Below the pieces are notes generated by a model. That model had not been told where the DNA came from. It saw nothing but the letters and a program-made list of their open reading frames with translations, and searched no databases. From assembly GCF_030272615.1 (NCBI RefSeq), contig NC_081406.1, positions 245,701,218 to 245,765,217 on the forward strand: 64,000 nucleotides of DNA, given 5' to 3'. The stretch is from Cryptomeria japonica (Eukaryota; Streptophyta; Pinopsida; Cupressales; Cupressaceae). Shown piece by piece: positions 33,091 through 45,639 of this stretch; position 1 is the stretch's first letter; each line of letters begins with the position of its first letter. Both the position numbers and the translations under genes were made by a program.

Positions 33091-33516
33091 ATGGTTGATC
33101 TACCTTCACTTCCATTGACTTCTTATCTAGAGTCATTTGAGACATTCATCATTCTTGTTCACTAGGACATTTTATTGTCTTTCAGATTTGGTTGGAGGAC
33201 ACATTTTAGCTTTTTAGATTTGTGGTTTTAGGATGGCTTCATCTCAAGTGTTTTAGACCTAGTTTGTCATTCTTATTCTACTAATTTAGAGGGCACTTTT
33301 GATGGATTATATCTCCTCTTTGATGACAACCATTGCACTCCTAAATTGTTACATCATATTCATCTTTGGATATTTTTCTACATCAGCTTCCACATAGTTC
33401 TTGTTTGTCACCTTATTCTTTTATTGGACATATACTTGATTAGATTGTGGCATCATCATATTTCATGGACAAGGAGACACATGAGTAGATTTCTAGTGAA
33501 GGGGATATAAGTCACA

Positions 33517-33950
33517 TGTTAAGTTTAGTTAGACATACTAGATAATTAGTTGTCATAAGTTAGATTTCATAAAGTTACTCTGTTTAACTTGTTATTAATA
33601 TTATTCATAGAATCATGTTAGTTATCCTAGGTGGCATTCTATAAATTGTCTTATAATGGGGCCATGCCTCATTATTTACTTCTAGATCATAAACATTTAT
33701 TATATTGCATCATGCATTTAATATTTGTATCAAGGGTAGTTGTCATCCTACCTCATCACCTTGCCTATATAAGAAAGGCCCAGTGTATATTGTAACATAT
33801 CCCATGTATATCATTTTTATATCTCATTGAGTAATATCAATCTCATTGTTCATGTAGTCACGTGTTGCAACATTCTTTAGTGGAAGGCATGTTTCTTAGT
33901 TGATCCTTTGAAGTCTGCAGCTTCATTATGGGTTTATTTTCATTTAAACA
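33517..33950 (+). repeat. Right LTR of the gag-only element
   Basis: TGTTAAG...TTTAAACA, 434 bp. The purine-rich AGTGAAGGGGATATAAG upstream (33495-33511) is the likely polypurine tract. The flanks (TTACG left, CAATA right) do not match, so no target-site duplication is visible. Confidence 0.8.
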
Positions 33951-34384
33951 CAATAGAATTTTATTAAGACAAGTTAGAATAATTATTGGTTGCCAGTTAA
34001 TGATTATGAATTTAATTCTTAAATGTTGATTATTGATTATCATTTATTTGTTTGAAATGCAAGAAAATTTGACCATTGATGATTGATTATCGTACTAATG
34101 TTACTAATAAAATTTGGCATATAATGAGTGCATTGAATAAGGTGAAGGTGAGAACATGATCAAGGCAATGGTCATGTAGGAGTGGAAGTGGTCGATGTGA
34201 TGTAATGCACACATGCACTTAGTTTATGACGAATGCATGTTTTAAATAGAATGACTAACCTGATGTAAATCTTATTATGAATTATATTTCTTTTAGTTGA
34301 TTAATTATAAATATTTATTAATTTAGCTAATTTAAAATAAAGGATAAAATATGACTTGATTCAAAAATAATATCTTTATTAGTA
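33951..34384. other. AT-rich spacer
   Basis: TGATTAT-rich sequence between two LTR elements. No gene or repeat boundary seen. Confidence 0.4.
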
Positions 34385-36019
34385 TGTTGGAAACTTGAGT
34401 TGTGTTGTGTTGTCATTGATGTCACTATGTGTTGCAGATGGTTTGGTGAAGATGTTGAGGTGTTTCTAGAAGGATAGTGTAGTGGAAGCTTCAATATGCA
34501 AGAAATAGTATTTATATGTTTTGGTATTGTTGAGTAGTTTGGTGAAGATGTTAAGGTGTTTTCAGAAAGATGGTGTAGTGAAAGTTTCAATATGCAAAAA
34601 ATAGTTTTTAATGTCTCGGTGGAAGAATGCTTTGCATTCCTTCAGTTTGTGAAGATTTTGTGTTATGGTTTTGGATATAATATTTATTTTATGTGTATAT
34701 TGTACAATCAAGTTTGTAGGTCCTTTATTGCTCAAATGGTAAAATGGGTTGTTGTTGTTTCTAAAAGTAAGGTTGTCTGTCAGAATAGGTCTAGAGAATG
34801 TTTGGTGGCTTCTAGATATGTGGGTTTAAGTGTTGCAGTTTGGAGGACATGTTAATGTGGTTGTGAAGTGCTCTAGTTTAGTTTTCAAGTGATGATTTGA
34901 TTGGTGATTGAAGTTACGATGTTTAAGGTTATTTGTTTTTAGTTGATCTGGTTTCTAATTGACTGTGGCGGTTTCTAATTGACTGTGGTGATGCATCCTA
35001 CTTGTATAATATTATTTTGGTCTAGGTTTGCTTTGGAGAATGAGTTTGGTTAGTTTTTTTAGTCTCACCATGGCATATGTAGATCTGCGTTGTGTAATTT
35101 CCATTGGAGATTTATTTTTGGCTCGACTAGCTAAAGTGATTTAATGTTTATCTACATGTTTCATTTAATGTCGAGCTTGGAGGATGTGTTAGCATGTGTA
35201 GTTCACTGGAATTATTTGAAAAGATGTGTTGTGAAGTATTTAGGTCCCCTATATCTCTTGGAGTGGACCAGATTGAATATTTTAGGTGTAGGTGGACAAA
35301 TTTATGTAATATTGTTTATTTTGTCTACGATCATCCTAGTTGAGAGTTTTAATGATAAATCTTTTATATAAAGGAGTGAAGATATATGAGTGAATGTATG
35401 GGAGGAGTGTGAATTGACAAGTAGCATATGTTAATGATTTACAAGCAGATTTGATGTTGGAGTTGTGCGAAAATCAGTTGGTGAAGAGCTTTGATGATGA
35501 TGTCTTCAGTATGATAGAGTTTTGAGATAAAGTTTGAAGTCAAATGTGTTCCATGGTCTTGGTCACTTGACACAATGGTTCAAGGAAAATTTCATGATCA
35601 AGAGATCTTTTTTTTTTCAATTCAACTTTTCCTTTCTTTGCTAGAAGGCAGTTTGTCTCATGGCAACTTTTTGTATCTTGCCCTGAAACATTGTGTTTTA
35701 GTTGTGCAAGTCATTTGCATCTTGCCCTAAGGTTGTGCACCTTAGTTCTACAAGTCCTCTTAGGAGAAGTGAGTTCTAGAGGCAACATTGTAATAAATTA
35801 TATTCATATTGGGAGCACATGATTCTCACTATGGTTTTCCCCTACTTGGGGTTTCCATGTAAATCTAGTGTTTATGTTGTTGTTGTGCTTTGTGCTTTCA
35901 TTATTTATTAATGTTGTGATTATATGGTTGAGGTTTTAAAGTTTGAAGATTAGACATTAACTCTTTTTTAGGTTCTAAACTGATTCACTCCCCCTCTTAG
36001 TTTTGTGGTGTGTTCAACA
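34385..36019 (+). repeat. 5' LTR of copia-type element 1
   Basis: It begins TGTTGGAAACTTGAG and ends TGTGTTCAACA. The primer-binding site TTGGTATCAGAGC follows at 36021. Within it are a 96-bp tandem duplication (34437-34532 and 34533-34628) and two adjacent 20-bp copies of GTTTCTAATTGACTGTGG(C/T)G (34951-34990). The matching 3' LTR is not in the window because other elements are inserted downstream. Confidence 0.7.
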
Positions 36020-36076
36020 ATTGGTATCAGAGCAAGGATCCTCTTGAGAAGATTTCTCATTTGAGGAAGATTTGGA

Positions 36077-36542
36077 ATGGCATAGGATTACACCTTCAAG
36101 GCTCCAAAGTTTGATGGCACATATTATGCTTATTGGAGAGAAAGGATGGAACATCATTTAGCAAATATGCTCGCTAAAATATGGGAAAGCATTGAGAAGG
36201 GTTATACTACTCCTCTGATTGGTCCTGCAACTCCATCTATGAAATCAAATCATGTGAGAATAATGCAAAGGTTGTAGTTACAATTGTCACTTGATTGAAT
36301 GACGCAGTATTTAGCAAAGTTACATGCACAAAGTCGACTAAATAAATTTTGGAGAAGTTGAAGAGTGTATTTGAAGGTGATGAAAAGACAAAGCAAGAAA
36401 ACATTACAAATCTAAAGCACAAGTTTGAGAATGTAAGGATGTCTGATGATGAAAATATTGAAGGTTATATTCATCGAGTGAATGAAATTACAAATGCTCT
36501 TAGAGGTGTTGGTGGAACACTAGAAGAAAGTGAAGTTATAAG
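36077..36542 (+). pseudogene. Gag of copia-type element 1, truncated by insertion
   Basis: The frame gives KAPKFDGTYYAYWRERMEHH near its start and, after stops, SVFEGDEKTKQENITNLKHK and ALRGVGGTLEESEV, the usual order of copia gag blocks. In-frame stops occur near the start (36083) and around 36276-36345. The reading ends where element 2's LTR begins, after GAAGTTATAAG. Confidence 0.8.
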
Positions 36543-37314
36543 TGTTGGGACTAAGGTGTCTCGACCTTAGAGTCCAAACATGTTAATTTAATTACTTATT
36601 TTATTTTCACCCACTTTGGAAGTTCTAAAGTTTAATGGAATAGTGTCGTAGGTTGCTATGTTGAGACTACGACAAATTTCTATTATGACTATGGCAGTTT
36701 CTAGTCTGGTGGAAGAGTTATGGAGAGTAATTATTTGGCAATTGGTATTTATGGTAGAGTTTAATTTTGACAAGTGGTGTGAGGTAGGTGTTGCATATGG
36801 CAAGGTGACCACTATGGATATGTTATGCGTTGTTGCATTAGAAGCAGCTATGTGCAATGTATCATGGGTTTAGCAAGTTATTTTTGACACCACACACCTC
36901 TTTGGTGTTGGAGTTGGTTTTGGAAACCATGGGTGCTTTCCTCTTGTGTTGAGCTCTATAAATATGTGGCTTCTTTGTGTATTTTGTATGATAAGTTGGA
37001 TAGCTTCTACGAAGGTTTTATGTGTCAAATATTCTCTAGAATTATTTGTTGGTGTATATATTCTTGAAAAGCATCGACTCTGGGTGTTGTATTGTAATTG
37101 TCGATCGTTGTTGATAATACAATTGAGTTTGGGTTTTTTACTAAAAGGGTTTTCCTATGTATATTTGGTATTGTGGTTTATTTATTTAAAAATTTATTTT
37201 TTATGTGTTTATCTAATCTACAATAGCTTAAGAGTTTGTAAGAAATTTTATGCATCATCTCTCTTGTTTGATTTAGCATTTGGAAGCATTATTCTACACT
37301 TTGGCTTACTTTCA
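36543..37314 (+). repeat. 5' LTR of copia-type element 2
   Basis: TGTTGGGACTAAGG...CTTACTTTCA, inserted in the gag of element 1. The primer-binding site TTGGTATCAGAGCTTG follows at 37316. CTCTATAAATATG at about 36953 is a likely TATA box. Confidence 0.75.
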
Positions 37315-37352
37315 ATTGGTATCAGAGCTTGACCAGCTTTGTTATTGATGTT

Positions 37353-37726
37353 CTTGTTACAAGTGTGGTTGTCGTTGCACCAAAAGATCCACCTGTTAAT
37401 GCCCGATACAACCACTAGACTTATAGAATCCACATGAGGCAGTTAAGCCATGTCACAAACCTGAGTGTCATGTTGCATAGCACAAGGAGACCAAGGGCGC
37501 ACACCTTGTAGCAATCCCCCCCCTAGCACAAGCGACGAGGTTTGAACCTACGACCAAGCTTTGATACCACTTGTTATAAGTGTGGTTATTGTTGCACCAA
37601 AAGATCAACCTGTTAATGCCCGATACAACCACTAGACTTATAGAATCCAAAGGAGGTGGTTAAGCCATGTCACAAACCCCCGAGTGTCACGTTGCACAAC
37701 ATAAGGAGACCAAGGGCGCACACCTT
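37353..37726. repeat. Direct repeats of about 157 bp around a tRNA-like core
   Basis: 37353-37509 and 37570-37726 are close copies (CTTGTTA(C/T)AAGTGTGG...GGGCGCACACCTT). The 60 bp between them, read on the minus strand, contain GTGGTATCAAAGC and GGTTCAAACCT, which resemble a tRNA-derived SINE head with a box B. It lies between the primer-binding site and gag of element 2. Confidence 0.6.
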
Positions 37727-37813
37727 ACAATAGGGTTGATAGTTTTTTGTGTTGATCTAGTTTTAGTGGGAGTTTTGCAGAGGAAGATTTCATAACTTAG
37801 GTGCATCTTTGTT

Positions 37814-39434
37814 ATGGCAAGCACATCTAACAAAATAGAGATGGATAAATTTAATGGAAGCAATTTTGAGTTATGGAAATTGAAAATAGAAGACATGTGC
37901 ATGGATAGAGATCTGACAAAACCCCAAAATACACCACAAGATGAATGGGATAAAATGGATCAACAAGCCAAGGGTTTGATAAGACTCTGGTTGGTTGATT
38001 CAGTGCTCCTAAATGTCCGTGAGGAGAAGACTGCAACTACATTTTAGAAAAATCTTGGTGATATTTATTAAGGGAAATCCTTGGCAAGTAAGTTATTTTT
38101 GAGAAAGAAGTTGTATTCTTCGAGGATGTAAGGAGGAGGGCTTGTTGCAAATCACATGAATGAGTTCAACATGTTGGTTTCTCAACTGAATTTTGTTGAT
38201 GATAAGAATGGTGATCGAGATAAATGTATACTTTTGTTATGTTCTTTGTCAAACTCATGGGATCACCTTGTGATGGTCATTGGAAGCACAACAACCAGTT
38301 TCAAGATGGAGGATGTGATTGGTTTGATGTTATTTGAAGAGATGTGAAGTAAATATTTTGAGATGGCTAAGGAGGTCTTGGTTGCTCGTGGTAGAGTTAT
38401 GGAGAAGGGCAAGAAGAAGGGTAAATCCAAGTCTCCTAAGAGATCTAAGTCTCTAAGAAAAAGGTCCAAGATGAAATGTTAGAACTGCGACAAATCTAGT
38501 CATTTCTTAAAAGAGTGCAAGGATGAGAAGAAAAAGAAAGGTAGAAAGGATTTATCCAAAGGATTTTTCTTATTTAAACTTGGATAAATCCTCTCATGAT
38601 GAAGTAGAGTCTTTTTCATAGCCTTGAAAACACATGCATCAGAAGATGTGTGGTGGATAGATTCAGGTGTCTCTTTCCACATGACCTCTCACAAAGGTTG
38701 ATTTTTTAAGTACAAAGAGTTTGATGGTGAGAAGGTGTATCTAGGTGATGACTCTCACCTAAAGGTTGTTGGTCGTGGAATAACTAAGATTTGATTCCTT
38801 GATGGTACAATGAAGGGGATTAATGATGTCCTGCATATCTATGGCTTAGCATGAAAGTTACTTTTAGTTAGCAAGCCGAGTCATGTGGGCGTGCAAGTTG
38901 TTTTCTTGCAAGGTGGTTGCAAGATTATGAGGCTATATGGTGCTTAATAAGGGTGTTCGGATTGGCAAGTTGTATAAGTTGGATCTACATTCACGGTTCA
39001 ATGCAATAGTGCTTTTGTGAAGTCCAAGAAAAGAGCTTTGGATTCTTCATCCTCACCATCAAATAAAGAAAAAAAGAATATGGTTGTTTCAACATTTGAG
39101 GGTTGTACTTTTTGGGTAACTAAGGGGGCAAATGCTTTGGAGATAAAGCTCCTAGCGGAGAAGACAACTTTATGGCACTAGAGACTTGGTCATATTGGTG
39201 AGAAGGGTCTTAGGGCCCTGAAAAATAAGAGCCTTGTCGAAGGCCTTGATGATTTTAATCTTGAGTTTGACTTTTGCAAACATTGTGTTTATGGTAAAAA
39301 AAATCATGTTTCTTTTTATTCTAGCTCTCGTGTCTTTTAGGGTTTTGGATTATATTCATTCAAATGTGTTTGGTCATGTTAATCTTCCTTCAATATCTAG
39401 ATCTGTGTATTTTGTCTATTTTATAGATGACTAT
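37814..39434 (+). pseudogene. Gag, protease and N-terminal integrase of copia-type element 2
   Basis: The gag opens with ATG at 37814 (MDKFNGSNFELWKLKIEDM). After stops it continues to a zinc knuckle CX2CX4HX4C at about 38478-38520, which contains an in-frame TAG. The aspartic protease motif WWIDSGVSFHMTSH is at about 38651-38692. The pre-integrase zinc-binding region shows LWH(stop)RLGH at 39170-39193 and CKHCVYGK at 39275-39298. The integrase core begins DYIHSNVFGHV and reaches FIDDY at 39434, where the compact element 39435-42495 is inserted. Stops and frameshifts throughout show the copy is dead. Confidence 0.85.
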
Positions 39435-42400
39435 TGTATGTCAAAAATGTGGTATCAACCTGCAATAGGAGGAAACATTTCAAACACGCACACGAAACAT
39501 TGCATTAGAGGTTAGAAATCCAAACAAAACAAAGTTAAATGAATCTAAACTCTTAAAATCGTTCCATGTTCCTCTATCTCCAAGGATGTTCAAGATTCAA
39601 GGTGGCTCTTAGCTTGGAAGAGCACTTGATTATTTAAGATGACAACCTAAAGAATGAGATTTATGATTCTAAGATCTAAATGGAATGCAACCAAGATCCT
39701 AGTGATGATTTAGATATGAAACTAGATGATGATAGGATGCAAGATATTGATACGAAGCTTGAACTAGTATGAAAATGATACTAAGATGAAGCTAACATGA
39801 TATATCTAAGATTATAATGCTATCAAAATGATCTAAAATGCTATTCTATCAAAGAGAGATAATATGCTTAATGTTATGAGACTATAAGTTTGATGCACAA
39901 AGACTTGATTTTTTAAAGAAGGAATGGGCCCTATTTATAGGGAAAATAGGGCAATGGATGGTCAAGATTGGATAATCTTAACAAGGGCCAGGATTGAAAG
40001 TTAATCAATCCATGTTCACAATTCTCACCAATGAAATGGTGACAATTTTCAACAAGAGACTGCTTGAGAGGAGATGTAAGAAGCATTAAATGCTTAAGAA
40101 GACCTCATGATTACCTTACAAGGTAAGGGTTAAGGTTAGGTTAGGGTTATCCAATGGATAAAGGTTTTACCCAAAGGATAAACTCGTGTGCAAGGGTTAA
40201 AGGAATAACCATGGTCAAAGCAATGAATGATTGATGAGACCCTTGGGTTAGAAGAAGGTTAAGCTAGTCAAAAAGTCTCTAACCATGTAAGAAGGTTGAG
40301 TTAACCATTAATGGTTTGGAAGACTTTCGAGGTTAACTTCTTGAAGACATAAAGCCTTTAATGGTTTTCAAAGACTTTGAGGGTTTGAGAAGTGACTTCC
40401 CTTTGCTTAGGGATGTGACAATATTTAGGAGATGGGTTAGGCTAATTTAGAAGTGATTAGAAGAATCTAGAAGGGGGTTTAGAGAGGCAAGTGGGAGATG
40501 TAGGATTTTGCAAGTGGGTGGAAGGGAATTTAATTAAAATAAAATTAATTTATTTTAATTGTGGTTGCAACTTGCATTTGTAGGATTTTGCAAGTGGGGG
40601 GGTTTTTAAATAAATATAGATTTATTTAAATGCAAATGAGATTTTAATTAAATGTAGATTTAATTAAAATGGGAAAGGGGATAAATTGATATTTTTAATT
40701 AAATGTAAATTTAATTAAAATGGATGGGGGGGGGTATTTAATTAAATATGAATTTAATTAAATGGCTTAGATAGAAGAAGGGTATATTAATTAAATCTTA
40801 ATTTAATTAATTGGAAGAATTAAGAATAATTAAATGAATAAAATTCACTTAATTCATTGTGCAACTTTTAGGTGTCTACATTTTGCCCCTCTTTGAGTCG
40901 ATATGTGATCACATGTTGAATCAAAGAAAATTTTGCCGCATATGATGCTTGTGTTGAATTGTCGATATGATGCCCCAGATTTGATGAACGATATTGATTT
41001 GATATGAAATTGATGTCGAGATTTGATATGATATCGTTCATCAATGTGGTATCAACCTGCAATAGGAGGAAACATTTCAAACACACACATGAAACATTGC
41101 ATTAGAGGTTAGAAATCCAAACAAAACAAAGTTAAATGAATCTAAACTGTTAAAATCATTCCATGTTCCTCTATCTCCAAGGATCTTCAAGATTCAAAGT
41201 GGCTCTCAGCTTGGAAGAGCACTTGATTCTTTAAGATGACAACCTAAAGAATGAGATTTATGATTCTAAGATCTAAATGGAATGCAACCAAGATCCTAGT
41301 GATGATTTAGATATGAAACTAGATGATGATAGGATGCAAGATATTGATAGGAAGCTTGAACTAGTATGAAAATGATAATAAGATGAAGCTAACATGATAT
41401 GAGATTAACATGATATATCTAAGATTATAATGCTATCAAAATGATCTAAAATGTTATTCTATCAAAGAGAGATAATATGCTTAATGTTATGAGACTATAA
41501 GTTTGATGCACAAAGACTTGATTTTTTTGAAGAAGGAATGGGCTCTATTTATAGGGAAAATAGGGCAATGGATGGTCAAGATTGGATAATCTTAACAAGG
41601 GCCTGGATTGAAAGTTAATCAATCCATGTTCATAATTCTCACCAATGAAATGGTGACAATTGTCAACAAGAGACTGCTTGAGAGGAGATGTAAGAAGCAT
41701 TAAATGCTTGAGAAGACCTCATGGTTATCTTAGAAGGTAAGGGTTAAGGTTAGGTTAGGGTTATCCAATGGATAAAGGTTTTACCCAAAGGATAAACTTT
41801 TGTGCAAGGGTTAAAGGGATAACCATGGTCAAAGCAATGAATGCTTGATGAGACCCTTGGGTTAGATGAAGGTTGAGTCAGTCAAAAAGTCTCTAACCAT
41901 GTAAGAAGGTTGAGTTAACCATTAATGGTTTGGAAGACTTTCAAGGTTAACTTGTTGAAGACATAAAGCCTTTAATGGTTTTCAAAGACTTTGAGGGTTT
42001 GAGAAGTGACTTCCCTTTGCTTAGGGATGTGACAATATTTAGGAAATGGGTTGGGCTAATTTAGAAGTGATTAGAAGAATCTAGAAGGGGGTTTAGAGAG
42101 GCAAGTGGGAGATGTAGGATTTTGCAAGTGGGTGGAAGGGAATTTAATTAAAATAAAATTAATTTATTTCAATTGTGGTTGCAACTTGCATTTGTAGGAT
42201 TTTGCAAGTGGGGGGATTTTTAAATAAATATAGATTTATTTAAATGCAAATGAGATTTTAATTAAATGTAGATTTAATTAAAATGGGAAAGGGGATAAAT
42301 TGATATTTTTTAATTAAATGTAAATTTAATTAAAATTGATAGAGGGGGGTATTTAATTAAATATGAATTTAATTAAACAACTTAGATAGAAGAAGGGTAT

Positions 42401-42495
42401 ATTAATTAAATCTTAATTTAATCAATTGGAAGAATTAAGAATAATTAAATGAATAAAATTCACTTAATTCATTGTGCAACTTTTAGGTGTCTACA
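39435..42495 (-). mobile_element. Compact non-autonomous LTR element, 1.4-kb LTRs and about 150-bp interior
   Basis: It is inserted in element 2's integrase with ACTAT on both sides (39430-39434, 42496-42500). The LTR copies are about 39435-40880 and 41045-42495 and look nearly identical, apart from a short duplication in the right copy. Orientation is minus: AAAGAGGGGCAAAA (complement of 40881-40894) is the polypurine tract and the LTR starts TGTAGACACC. CTATAAATAGGG (complement of about 39933 and 41548) is the TATA box. The left copy has 13 more outer bases (TGTATGTCAAAAA) than I can match confidently in the right. There is no coding capacity. Its LTR shares stretches with the LTR at 47359-49401 (ATCTTAACAAGGG, GCATTAAATGCT, CCATGGTCAAAGCAAT), so it is a shortened relative of that Tat-type element. 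Confidence 0.85.
40981..41044. repeat. 14-bp inverted repeat beside the 5' LTR of the compact element
   Basis: TTGATGAACGATAT (40981-40994) and its exact reverse complement ATATCGTTCATCAA (41031-41044) flank a 36-bp loop. The second arm abuts the LTR where a primer-binding site is expected on the minus strand. Confidence 0.75.
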
Positions 42496-43595
42496 ACTAT
42501 CAGAGAAGAACATTTGTTTATTTCCTCACAATTAAATCTAAAGTTTTTAGTTGATTTAAGGAGTTCAAATCCTTGGTTGAAAACCTTACTTGTATAAAAA
42601 TTAAGTGATTGAGGACTGACAATGGCGATGATATTTGTTTAGTAGAGTTCGACAGGTTTTGTAAGGATCGTGGGATTGAAAGACATAAGACAACTCCATA
42701 CACCCCACGACAAAATGGAGTTGTAGAGAGGATGAATAGAATGCTAATGGAGAGGGCTAGGAGTATGCTAAGTGGTGCTAGGCTTGAACAAAAATTATTG
42801 GCTGAAGCTATAGCCACTACCTATTATCTAGTCGACAAATTTCCTACTTTGATGCTAGTTGAAAAGACATCCATGGAATAATGGATTGGTAAGAAGCCCT
42901 CATTAAGACATCTCACTGTGAGGCATATGAACTTGTGCCAAGTCAAAAAAGTTCAAAATTGGAGAATATGGTAGTTAAGTGTTCTTCATCAGCTGTGGTG
43001 TCGACGTGAAAGACTACAAGCTTTGGGATCCAGCTGTAGAGAAGGTGCTCTATAGTAGAAGTGTGATATTTCATGAGTTGAAACCTTCCATAATTTATTT
43101 GCAACCATAGAAGGGAGAGAAACAAAAGGAGGTAGTTCAAATTCCTTCCACCTTTGAGAAAGAAGAACTACAAGCTCCAAGTGGACCTAAAGGTGAGGAG
43201 AGATCAAGTAGCTTTAAAAGTTCAGAACAAGAGAAAGAACCACAACCTCAACAATTGAGGAGTCCTACCAATGATAGGAAGTGACCTAATAGATATGGTT
43301 ATTCACCAGAAAGGTTTGGATATTATATATTGGATTCCAATTGCATATTTGCTTTGATTGTTAACACCGATGAGCCTAGAACTGTTAGAGAAGCTATGGG
43401 TATGTGTGATGTAGATTCTTAGATGGAAGCCATGAATGAAGAGATGGTTGCATTCAAGAAGAATGCTAAATGGGATCTAGTACCTTTACCTAAAGGACAA
43501 AAACTTGTTGGATGTAAATGCATGTTCATAAAGAAATTGGGTCTACATCACAATGTTGAGAAGTACAAGGCATCGTTGGTTGTGAAGGGGTATTC
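42496..43595 (+). pseudogene. Integrase C-terminal part and start of reverse transcriptase of copia-type element 2
   Basis: It resumes after the compact element with QRRTFVYFLTIKSK. The integrase core continues with LRTDNGDDI (second catalytic Asp) and TPYTPRQNGVVERMNRMLME (catalytic Glu within NGVVERMNR). A linker with several stops follows, then the reverse transcriptase start: ALIVNTDEPRTVREAM, MEAMNEEMVAFKKNAKWDLV and VEKYKASLVVKGYS. At 43595 the frame is cut by the LTR of the gypsy element. Confidence 0.85.
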
Positions 43596-44285
43596 TGATG
43601 CAGGAGCATATATAGTTCTTGGCAATATTGCATCACCCAAAAATATTTCCTTTCAGTTTTTTTGTTCTTTTCAATAGTTTTATTTCTAAGAGTTACCAGA
43701 TACCTTGGCGTTGATCATTTCTCTTGCGGAGTTGGGTTTGAACTTCATTCTTGTTCATCTTTCTTGTTCTGGACCCATGTTTCATTTGGATCTCTTTCCG
43801 ACAAGTTATCACTTTTGGATTGGCTGGCAATTTTCTGTTTCCCTAAATGCTTGAGCTTAACAGCTAGTTTGTGTTCCTGGATCTTGCGGAGTGATTCCTT
43901 GGTTTGTGAAGCTGACGTACCATGTGTGGGATGATCTTCAATGCTTGGCTGACCCTCTTGTTGGTATACACTTCATGGTGATTCTTTTTCGAAGGATTTT
44001 CATCTCATCTTTGGGCTGACCTATCTACACGTTTTGTTTTCCTTTCTTTGGGGAATGCGAACTTTCTTGTCCGACCCGGATGTTCCTGGATGCTATATAA
44101 TGATGTATTTGATCATAGTAGATCTAGAATCCAAGATATAAAGTAGTAGATTATAATTTGAATCTGATGTTCACTTCCAGATTGATGCATATGGATGTAT
44201 CTCCATAATAGGGCAGTTCCCTACATGTAAGCCAAATGTTACCAGCAATTGCATTTGAACAATAAATTGATCCACGCCTGATCTG

Positions 44286-44374
<89 letters not shown>

Positions 44375-44445
44375 TTGTGTTATTTTGATCTTGTTGCACG
44401 AACCAGACTTCCTTTTTGGGGATCCTCCTATATGTGGCTGCACCA
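43596..44445 (+). repeat. 5' LTR of a chromovirus-like gypsy element
   Basis: It begins TGATGCAGGAGC within element 2's reverse transcriptase and ends at about CTGCACCA. TTGGTATCAAAGCC follows at 44447 as primer-binding site. CTATATAATGATG at about 44093 is a likely TATA box. The 3' LTR is outside the window. Confidence 0.65.
44291..44370. repeat. (CT)40 microsatellite in the gypsy LTR
   Basis: An uninterrupted CT run of 80 bp, downstream of the LTR's TATA box. On the minus strand it produces spurious Arg-Glu repeat frames. Confidence 0.95.
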
Positions 44446-44536
44446 GTTGGTATCAAAGCCAAGATTCATCCTGTTGAATTTTTTTGTAGGGTGGCGGATT
44501 GCGGATCTGACCTATAGTTGTAAAGGACTTGCTCCT

Positions 44537-45601
44537 ATGGGCCGAAGAGGTAATGTGAGAGGTGGAAACTGGAGAGATGTTGATCTGACGGTGATGGACA
44601 TGTTGAGGCAAATTGTGGCTCGTTTGGATGTTGTTGAGACCACACACAGAAGATGTCGACATATTGAGGATGTAAGTGATGAAGAGGAAGAACAAAATAT
44701 CGAACCAGAAAATGGAGGTCAACCAGAGTTGGTGCAAGATGATGAAAGATTGATTAGAGCTTTGACAAATGTGAATAGTAAACCACACTTTAACCCACCA
44801 GAGTATAGTGGTAAGTTGGATTCAGATGAGTTGATAGATTGGATTACCGAGATGGAGAAATAATTTTCTTTCAAGGGTATCGATGAAGAGAAGAAAGTGA
44901 AATTCGTTTGCAAAAATTTGAAGGGACATGCTTCCTTGTGGTGGGAACATTTGTAGACTGATAGATAGAGGAAAGGAAAGGACACAATTAAATCTTGGGA
45001 TTGGATGGTGAGTAAGTTGAAGGCAAAGTTTTTACTGATGGATTATCAAGTCAATTTATTTCGAAGATTGCAAAATCTAAAGCAGAAAGAATCTAGTGTG
45101 AAGGAGTACATCGAGGAGTTCTACAAGTTGAATATCAAATTCAGACATGCTAAAGATGAAGTTGAGTAGATTGTGAGGTATGTTAATGGTTTAAGAATGT
45201 CTATACAAGATGAGATTAATATGGTGAAATTGTAGAGTGTGGAAGAAGCTTATCACTATGCCCTAAAGGTTGAAGAAAGATTGAATAAGAGGCATGAGTA
45301 GAGACAAAGAGGAAGAGGCGGAAGATTTCAGAGAGGTAGATCCTTTACCAGAGGTGGCAGATCCTTTTCAGAATAGAATAAAGGCAAGACAAAAGACAAG
45401 AGTGATAAAAATTCAAATTGGAGGAACAAAGGAAATTACTACCGAAATGGTGGACAAGTTGGTTACCAGAATGAATATTTTAAGAGAGATGACAAGAGAA
45501 AGTTTACAGGAACTATTTTCAAGTGTGGTGAAGGACACCGAGATTTTGAATGTAGACAAGGGAATAAGAGGACTGAGAATGGTGGAAGAACCACTTTTTT
45601 A
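44537..45601 (+). pseudogene. Gypsy gag
   Basis: From ATG at 44537 (MGRRGNVRGGNWRDVD). The gag core reads FNPPEYSGKLDSDELIDWI, then FKGIDEEKKVKF, GHASLWWEHL and RLQNLKQKESSVKEYIEEFY, typical of chromovirus gag. Stops include TAA at 44861 and TAGs near 44956, 45168 and 45234. An Arg/Gly-rich basic tail follows at about 45300-45370, as in the nucleocapsid part. Confidence 0.8.
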
Positions 45602-45639
45602 GAAGAAGAACCTACCAGATAGTTGAACAAACCAGAGGA

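Noticed and set aside
36946-37332. Hydrophobic 128-codon ORF
   Set aside because: Lies inside the LTR of copia-type element 2 and runs into the primer-binding site. T-rich composition explains the hydrophobic reading.
37500-37575. Functional tRNA gene on the minus strand
   Set aside because: Only a box B-like and a box A-like word are present. I could not form a cloverleaf, and direct repeats on both sides fit a SINE or leader fragment better.
44151-44462. Arg-Glu repeat protein on the minus strand
   Set aside because: Pure translation of the (CT)40 microsatellite.
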